This document shows positions 25,239 to 34,200 of a stretch of 64,000 bases of DNA, one piece after another. Below the pieces are notes generated by a model. That model searched no databases, was not told the origin of the DNA, and worked only from the letters and a program-made list of their open reading frames with translations. Location: contig OX457057.1 of assembly GCA_949752795.1 (NCBI GenBank), positions 102,761,513 to 102,825,512 on the forward strand, read 5' to 3'. How positions within the stretch are numbered: position 1 is the first letter of the stretch; every line of letters begins with the position of its first letter. The position numbers and the translations under genes were made by a program. Source of the DNA: Hyperoodon ampullatus (taxonomy: Eukaryota; Chordata; Mammalia; Artiodactyla; Ziphiidae).

Positions 25239-28200
25239 GCACTTGAATGAAAAAATAAACAAAATGAATTCTGTATTCCTGCTCCTCCAGGGTGAATACC
25301 ATGTACATACACACCCAACTCTTTTGCAATTCTATTCTTTGGGATGGCGTCACACAAAGAGGGAAATGACACTTCAATCCTAGAAATTTCATTAAAAGCT
25401 TTTAAGCTAATACTTGCTCTTGGTGGCAATTCTCATCCCAGATGGAATCATGTAATGAACACTCACAATTCTTGATCTGATTGCAAATGACATTATGATA
25501 CCATAAGGGTAATGGGAGTTTCATCTTTTAGCAGGCAAAAGTCGGAAGCACATTTGCTCTAGAAGATGATACTAGTTTTCTCAAAGAGGTAAGCCAGCTC
25601 CCAAGATTTTCATCCAATTATGCAGTGAAAACAAGGCAAGGATTGAGATGGCACTTTCTCAAAATCAAGGATTTTGTCAGAAGAAATACAAGAGCCAAAT
25701 GCCATATGACATCCAGGTGAAACCACCTCTGAGGAAGCTTGCTGCCCTTGCCTCAACATCAGGACCAGGTGAGGTGGAATTGGGAGGCAGGACTGTGGCA
25801 GCATATGATGAGATGGCTGCTAGGTTGGAAATGCATGACTGTCAGTATGGAAACGCACTGGTTAGTTGCCAGTGTTTCTGATTTCCCCTATTATTTTCCT
25901 CACAACAGTTTCATAAGAACAAGCTTATGCTAAGAAATTCCTGAAAGACTTCCTTCAGGTAAGGATATATTTTAAAAATCAATGCTTAATTCTCTGCACT
26001 AATGGATGGGTTCTGCAATTCAAACCACAATAGAGCAGGAGTGTTCTATGCATCTCCAGAAAGATAATCGGGATACATATTTGTCCTAATTATACCTTCT
26101 GCTGTTTGTTTAGGTTGTTATAGTTAACTTGTGTGGATCAATGGACATTGCTGGGGGATGGGGGAGGATAGTACAAAAGTGCTGGGGGATACTAAGCTCA
26201 GGGGAAGGAAACTGAGCCAGGATGAAAAGCTTGCTCTGAATGATAAAGCAGATAAATATAGATATGGAAAGTGTATGTATTTATTCAGTGGTTGTATACA
26301 ATGCATTTTTCTAAAGAAATACAGGGAAAAGGAGAGGAGAGATCAGTAAGAATTAGGAGAAAGATGATGGTTATATAGTTTTCTTCATACAGTAAAACAA
26401 ATGCCACAGACTACTGGCTAATGATTCCACTGAGCAGATGGCTTTATCAAATGAAGATCAAACACAACTAAAGTAAAATCCAATCCACCAAGTTATCAAA
26501 GTGATTTAAAGCCAGTGTCTGTCTTACCTGACCTGGGGGACGAGCTCCAGGAGGACAATAATGGTCTTTTCTATGATCTCGGAACTTCCTCCTTGCAGCA
26601 TCCAGCTGGCTTTTATCCCAGGCTTGCCCTCTGAGTAAACACTACTTTGAGGGCTACCCTGACTTCTATGACATCTCAGCTATATTGAACTTTTACATAA
26701 GCCAAGATGGAATATTAAACAATATTTATTTTACAGCCTAATATTTTTCAAGGTAGTTTGAGAGAACTACTCTTGAGCAGGTAAACAGGATTTTTGAGTA
26801 TCAATCAATAATAATGATCTTCACCCAGTTTTAGTTGTTACAGACAGACAATGGGAGAAAAAAAAGTTTCAGGTAAAACTCAGGTTAGATTGGAACAAGC
26901 CAAAACACTTTGTTTATTAAAAAGTTAGCTTGAATGGAATCCTGAAAGTCTTGTATTCTAGAGAGAATTTTTCTTAACAGCAATTTGACCAGAAATCATT
27001 TGGGGTCAGGGAGGCAGGCAGCACTGGGCCACTTACAGGGGACTAGACAGGTACAGGGAGCACAGGGAGACCACGTGGGCTTCCTGGATGAGTGGCAGCA
27101 GCTTCCAGGCCCCACCCCTGCCCCACTGGGGGGCTCTGTTGTCCCTGCCCAATTAATTCCTTTGCCCTAGTTTATAAGCTGACTCTTTCCCAGTCACCAT
27201 TACAATGGGGAGGACAGGGCTTGGCACACACTTTGGAACATTCCCCAGCTGCTCTTGTAGAAAATTTTACCTCTTCTGAGTATTCAGACTGAATAATTAT
27301 GCTCTTGGACAGGATAGTAACAAAAACAATCCTCATGTATACGCTGTGTTGTCGAGGAGTTGTAGCAGATAAAAACAGGGGTTCTAGGCATCCCGGGTTT
27401 GAATCAGGCTCTGCCACTTAGTCCTGTGATCTCGGGCAAATCCCTTAACCTCACTAACCTTCAGCTTCCTCAGCTGCAACGTGGGGGTAATAATAGTGCC
27501 TCCCTAAGAGATTAAATGAGTTCACCTTACACACTTCGAACCACTCAGAACTGTGATTGCCCAGCACTTATTGTTATTATGGTGGTAGTAGGCTCACTAA
27601 TGTTATATTCAAACTGAAAACTTAATCCTACTCAAGATAGGAAACACCATGGCCATGATTCTAACGACTTAGTCCTATGCTGCCTTCCTCTACTAATTTT
27701 TATTTTAGCACTACACTCTTTCCATGACAGCTGGGATTCCCTTGAGTTTCTAAACCTCCATACTAGGTATGTCAGTTCCACTTTCCAGAAACTATGTTCC
27801 CCCTCTCTCTTTAGTTTTAGTTTTTATAAGACCCAATAAGAGAAAAACAGGAAAAGATGACTTACGAGAGAAAGAATAACTATATTTAGGCTAGAGCTAC
27901 CCAAAAGAACTTTCTCCAGTGACGTAAACATAAATGTTCTCTGTCTGTGCTGTCCAATACTGCAGCCACTAGCCACCCATGGTCACTGAGCACTTGAGAT
28001 GTGGCTAGTGCAACTTAGAAGCTGAATATTAAATCCCTTTTAATACAGATTAATTTAAATGTGAAAAGCCACATGTGGTTAGTAGCACAGCCACCATATT
28101 GGAGAGTGCAGGTCTGGAATTCACATGCTCATCACAGCTTCAACCTTCTCTTCTTGTCAGTCTGTAGACTTGGAGTGGTTAAGAGGACAGTTTCTGGGGC

Positions 28201-31200
28201 CACGCACAGAAACCCAGCTCTGCCACTGGCCAGCTCTGAGGCCTCGGACAGGGCTCTTAAGCTCTCTGTACCTCTGTTTCCTTATATATAAACTAGGGGT
28301 GACAATAGCTTCTATTTCAGAAGGTCATTGTGAGGATTAAGGAAGTTAATATACAAAATGTGCATGGGAAAGCAGCCAGCACGTACCTTCCATTTATATA
28401 ATGCTTAATATTCTTCTTCAAGTTTCTGCTACTGAAATTAATTTTAAATACTGTCTCTTGATACATACCCTTCCTCAATTCCCATCTTGCTTTTCCTCGG
28501 CCTTAAACTGATCAGGGGTGTTCTCAGCCTTTCTCTTCTTTCTCCCACATGCCAGAGTGTTATGCACCTCTTTGCACCTGCATTTCTGGAATGCATCAAG
28601 ACAATCCACCACTGGATATAATCTCCCCAGCTACAAACTTCACGTTTTCTAAGCCAGTAGCATTTATTATGCCTTATATTCCATGTGCCCTCATAAATGT
28701 GTACAGTGAAAAGAACACAGGGTTTAAAATCAGAAGACCAGGGTGTGAATCTTGGCTTTGCTCCTCCCTAACTCTTTGACCCCAGACATACTGTGCCTGC
28801 CTTTCGGCTTTCACGTCTGTAAAATGGGGATTACATTACTTCATGGGATTGTTGTGATTCATGATCAAATGGGATACTGTATGTAAGAGCATTTTTAAAC
28901 CAAAGCATCATATGAATGTTATTTTTGTCCCTAATTAAATCCAAAGAGGATGAAAAAAGCAAGCCAAGGTAACCCCTATTCGTCTGTATCATGTGCTCTC
29001 AGCCCATCTGGTCGTCCCATCTTATGGGTTTCTTTCTCAATTCCTTCTCCTTAATTCCTTTGCAAGCATGACATGATGGTTAGTATAGTGTCACTTGCTT
29101 TAGGAGAACAGCCCTGTTGTGATATTAACTGTCAGTGTTAAGGTGGGGGATGGAAGTTATGTTCTCTTTGGTCACACGTGATTGGAGACCCAAAGATACT
29201 ACATATTCTGGAATAACACAGTGAAGCATAATGGGAAATGGACAGGTGGCCTCCTGGTAATTGTAGAAACCAACAAGTCTCAGTGTGAAAGAAAATTCTT
29301 AGAAGAATAACAGTAAAGTGGTAAATGGAATTAAGAGAACTGCCACAAGAATGCCAGGTGAGCAGGCCTAAAGGAAGGGCACTCCCTGCCTCATTCAGAA
29401 ATGAGAGCCGGGCTTCCCTGGTGGCGCAGTGGTTGAGAGTCCGCCTGCTGATGCAGGGGATGCGGGTTCGTGTCCCGGTCTGGGAGGATCCCACATGCCG
29501 CAGAGCGGCTGGGCCCGTGAGCCATGGCCGCTGAGCCTGCATGTCCGGAGCCTGTGCTCCGCAATGGGCGAGGCCACAACAGTGAGAGGCCCGTGTACCG
29601 CAAAAAAAAAAAAAAAAGAAATGAGAGCCACCAGTGGATCTTTGACCTCTTAAGGCCACATCTAAACCGGTGCTTCTCAAAGTGTGTTCCCTGGACCAGC
29701 AGCATCAGCATCATCTGGGGGCTTCTTAGAAATGCAGACCTACCAAATCAGAATATATATTTGCACAAGATTCCCAGGTGATTTGTATTCATGTTAAAGT
29801 TTGAGAGGCACTGATCACCAAAGGTTTTCCTATTTCTACCCCCTGGCCTCCCCTTGGTAGCACAGAAGCAGGGCGGGGAACAAACAAACAGCTCCAGCGC
29901 TAGGGTCTGTTAGCCAGAGCTGTGCCAGTGACCGCTGAAGCTATTCTAGGTGCTGAGAGATGGAAGAAGGATATCAGCACAGCACACTCCCTGCCCCGAG
30001 GAGCAAAGACATTAAAGAGACAGTAAACTATACTCAAAGGCACAAAGGAGCACCACATAAAGGTCTTTTGAGTGCCTCGAGATCAAGGACTGTGTCTTAA
30101 CCATTTCTGAATGCCCAGCATTTGGTAGGGTGCCGGGCACATAGTTGGTGGTAAGCACATACTTGCTAAGTGACTAATTGCAGAGGAAAGAACCTCTCCT
30201 TTTGACTTCAAGCCTTTGATAAGCTACAAGACTCCTGCCACTTTGCTTGGTTGGTTGGACTTAGGACACCTGTTTCCTACTTCTCCTTACCTTTATGAAT
30301 CTCTTGGATTCCAGATTCCACTTTCCCACTTGTTTTCTAGTGTTTAAATATAACTACCAGTAATAGCTACGTTACTGAATATTTACTATCTCATGTACCA
30401 TACTTAATACTTTACATATATTTACTCTTTTATCTGCACCAAGGTCATATATTGATGTTGGTACTTGATTATGTCCATTATATAGATGAGGAAATGGAGG
30501 CTCAAAGAGGTTAAACAGCTTACTAACCAAGCACCCCTGGTTAGTAAATACTATGGCCAGGAATAAACCCAGGAAGTGAGATGCCAGTATCCACCTTCCA
30601 GGCTTTGAATTCGTGGATATGAATTGCCACGGTGCCTAGCCCTGGCCGAGGTCTACCAGACTCCTGGAACCATAGCTCTGGCTTCTGCAGGCTGGTTCCT
30701 ATCATAGAGTCCTGCCCCTTCCAGCACCACTGGGCCCCTCTTGTCCAAAATAGGGGAGGCTGCCGCTCTCTCCCCACCTTGACAGAAATCAGAAATGGAG
30801 ACTATCCAATGAAATTCCTATCTGCCTTCTGGGGTGGTCTAGCTTTTGGGTGGACCCCATAGAATACTTTCTTCAGGTTTTTTTTTTTTTGCGGTACACA
30901 GGCCTCTCACTGTTGTGGCCTCTCCCGTTGCGGAGCACAGGCTCCGGACGCGCAGGCTCAGTGGCCATGGCTCATGGGCCCAGCCGCTCCGCGGCATTTG
31001 GGATCTTCCCGGACCAGGACACGAACCCGAGTCCCCTGCATTGGCAGGCAGACTCTCAACCACTGCGCCACCAGGGAAGCCCAGGTATTTTTTTAAACAA
31101 GTCTTTCTGACAGGTGGTAGCTCTGAAGCTACTGTTTGAAATGAATTTGGGAAAGAGGAGTAGACAAGTCAGACATCTCGTAAGCCCACGAGACACGGTC

Positions 31201-34200
31201 TTTCCCAAAAGCACCTGTTAGGCATCACCAAGTGAAACTCCAGAGCTGAGTTAATACAGTGAGAAGGAAAGGAGAGCAACTTCAAACAAGCCATATATGG
31301 CATCTGACTTTCAACAACGAACGGTCCTGCTTCCTGTTGGTCGGCAACCCTGAGCAGCTCACACAGCACAATGATAGGAAAACGCTGAGTACACAACAAC
31401 AAACCAAGGAATAAACAGAGCCCAGGTTTTTTTCTTTTTTCTTTAAACCAGCATATGTGGCTTGGTAGATTGTGGTGTTTTATTTATATTACTATGCAAC
31501 GGAGGGGAAAAAAAAAGGTGATTGCAGTGAAAGGCATGGGACCATGCCATGCTATCTGACTGCAATGTCCCAATTTAGACATGACAGATATTGGGAGGGG
31601 TTTCATGTTAGACATCAGCCATGATAACAGAAATTAATTGAGTGGGGCGTGGGGCCAGGCTTTACTTTTGTTTTGTTAAGATTCAATGGTGAGCGCAGTC
31701 AGCAGCCCTGGGCCGGGCAGTGCTCTGCTGGCTCTGGCAGGCTCTAGCTGAATGTTTATAAAACCAGGAGCACAGCCTAGGGAAACTTCACCCAGCTGCC
31801 AGAAGGAGGTTGCAAATCGATTTGCAGATCACAAAACATACCCCACCCCGCCTCTGCGTCTGCCTTCTGGTGAGTTCCTCACAGGAAAGGAAGTGCTGTC
31901 ACCCAGGGGGAACTCAGACCTCAGAAGGGCAGGCACGCAAGCATCGAAGAGTGTGTAAATAGAACGCTTGAAGTCATGGCGAACGCCTGTCCTTCCAGGA
32001 AAACTGTTCCCTGCTCTCTCCCCCTTCCCCAAACTTCCCACAAACCCTCTAACCAGGAGAAAAACAACTTCAAAAACTAGGGTGGGGATTTTCTGGAATC
32101 AGGTTCCCTCAGTTACAGTGAAGGTACATATCTAGACAATTTATCCCAAACAATCGCTTTCCTCTAAATCATTAGGAGCCCGTTTCAGGTCAGCCCTTTC
32201 CCTTTGGTTGTACAGTTATAGACATGGGAGAGCTGTCTGTGACTGCTGCTGGTCCCTGGTCCCCATTCCCCGTGGAACTGAGAGTGAGGAAGGCCCCATA
32301 TTCTCCTCCTGGGCCGAATCTGTACAAAGAGCAAACCGACAGGGAATGAGCAGGAAGAGACAGGCTCAGTCCTCCAGATAAAGTTGACAATTGATTACCT
32401 TTGCAAATCGGGAAGGCCGTTTGTATCAAGTTCTCTAACCTGCAGATTCATCAATTCTTTCTACAGATATTTATGGAATGCCTTCTATAAGCTGGGTACT
32501 GTTAGGCGCTGGAGATATATCCATGAACAAGACAGAAAAAGATTCCTGCTCTCAGAGTATTCTAAGTCCCAGTGGGGAAAATCCACAAGTACAAACTGAG
32601 AAGCCAGTGTGTAGTTATCCTAAAGCAAAGACAAGCTGTAAGTTACTTGGCAAAGATATACACTATTCCCCGATATTAAGGGACTCTGGGGTAAGGGCGT
32701 TAACTTTTATTAAATGCTTTCTATGTGCCAGGCACTTAATAATAAAAATAATAATTAAAAACATTTGAGCACTTACTACATACTGGGCTCACAGGAAGGT
32801 GAAGTCAGATACTTTACATATTTCCTTTGAATCCTCTCTACAACGCTTTTACCTCAATTGTTCAGCTGAGAAAACAGGGCTAGAAGTAAAGATAACTTGC
32901 TCAAGCACACTCTGCTTGCGATCTCTGCACTTGAGCCTGATCCTTTTGTCAGCTGGTGGTCACACTCACCCTTGCTCTGTTCCTCTGCTGGTGGGTGGTG
33001 TGTCACCTCCCTCACCCTTGTCCACCTCCATCCTACCGGTCCTTCAAGCTTCAGCTTAAACGTCCCCTTCTTCAGGACAACTGTCCCAACTCCTCACTCT
33101 TGCTGTGAACTCCTTAATTAGATCGGATATATAAAAGGTCATGCCTAACCCCAGTGGCTAATACAGGACAGGCACTCTAACTGTTGCTTTGCTCCTACTT
33201 CCCTTCCTTCCTGTGTTTAGAGTCAGAGGTGTGAAATTTGTCACTTGATTATATGCTGTCGTTTTTGTTTGTTGTTGTTCTATATTCATTGGTCATTTCC
33301 TCAACTAGATTAGCAGCTTAGGGAACAGTATTTTTAATTTATAAATTATATATATATATATATATATACTTTTGTCAATATAAATTATGTATATTTATTT
33401 ATATTTACATATATAAGTTATTTTTACAATTCTTGTACATTGATTCTTTAACAGAGTGGTTCTCAAACTTGAGCATGCATAAGCATTTCCTGGACTTGTT
33501 TAAATAGATTGCTGGGTCCCTCCTCCAGAATTTCTGATTCAGCAGGCCTGTGATGGGGCTGAGAATGTGCATCTCTGACAAGGTCCCAGGAGGTGCTGAT
33601 GCTACTGGCCCAGGACTCACACTTTGAGAACCACTGGTTAACTACATGTACCACAGTGCTTAGGAGCATGAAGGCTGAGTTTGAATCCCACCTCTGCCAC
33701 TCATCAGCTGTGTGACCTTGGGCAAGTGGACCTATTTGAGCCTCAGTTTTTCCCTATTTGTAAGAATGGGGATAATAATAGTATGCACCTCAGGATTGTT
33801 GTGAGAATTAAGTTAATAATGAATGCCATGTGCATAGCACTGTCCCTGACACACTGAAAATGCTCAATAAATGTTGCCTATTATCTCTGGAAAGGCTGGC
33901 ACAACATCAGGCACTAAATAAGCACTGTACCCAGCCTAAGAATTCCTTCTCAGACTTAGATAAAACCTCTTTTGAATTTGTAAGCAGTGAGAGTGAAGAG
34001 TGTCACTAAAGCATGACATTTATAATTAACAGCTTTTGAAATGAAGCCAGACTATTAAAAAGCACAACAGAAAGGGCCTTTAGAAATGCCCTTCCCGATA
34101 GTATGCTGGATGTAAATGCCCAAGTGTACAAAAGCCATGTGTATTTTTAAAATTCAGGGCTGTCTATGGGGTACCTCCTTCACACCTTCCCCTGCTGCAG

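Noticed and set aside
25191..25240. Regular repeat array considered as a CRISPR-like feature
   Set aside because: It is a simple dinucleotide microsatellite without spacers, in a vertebrate intron.
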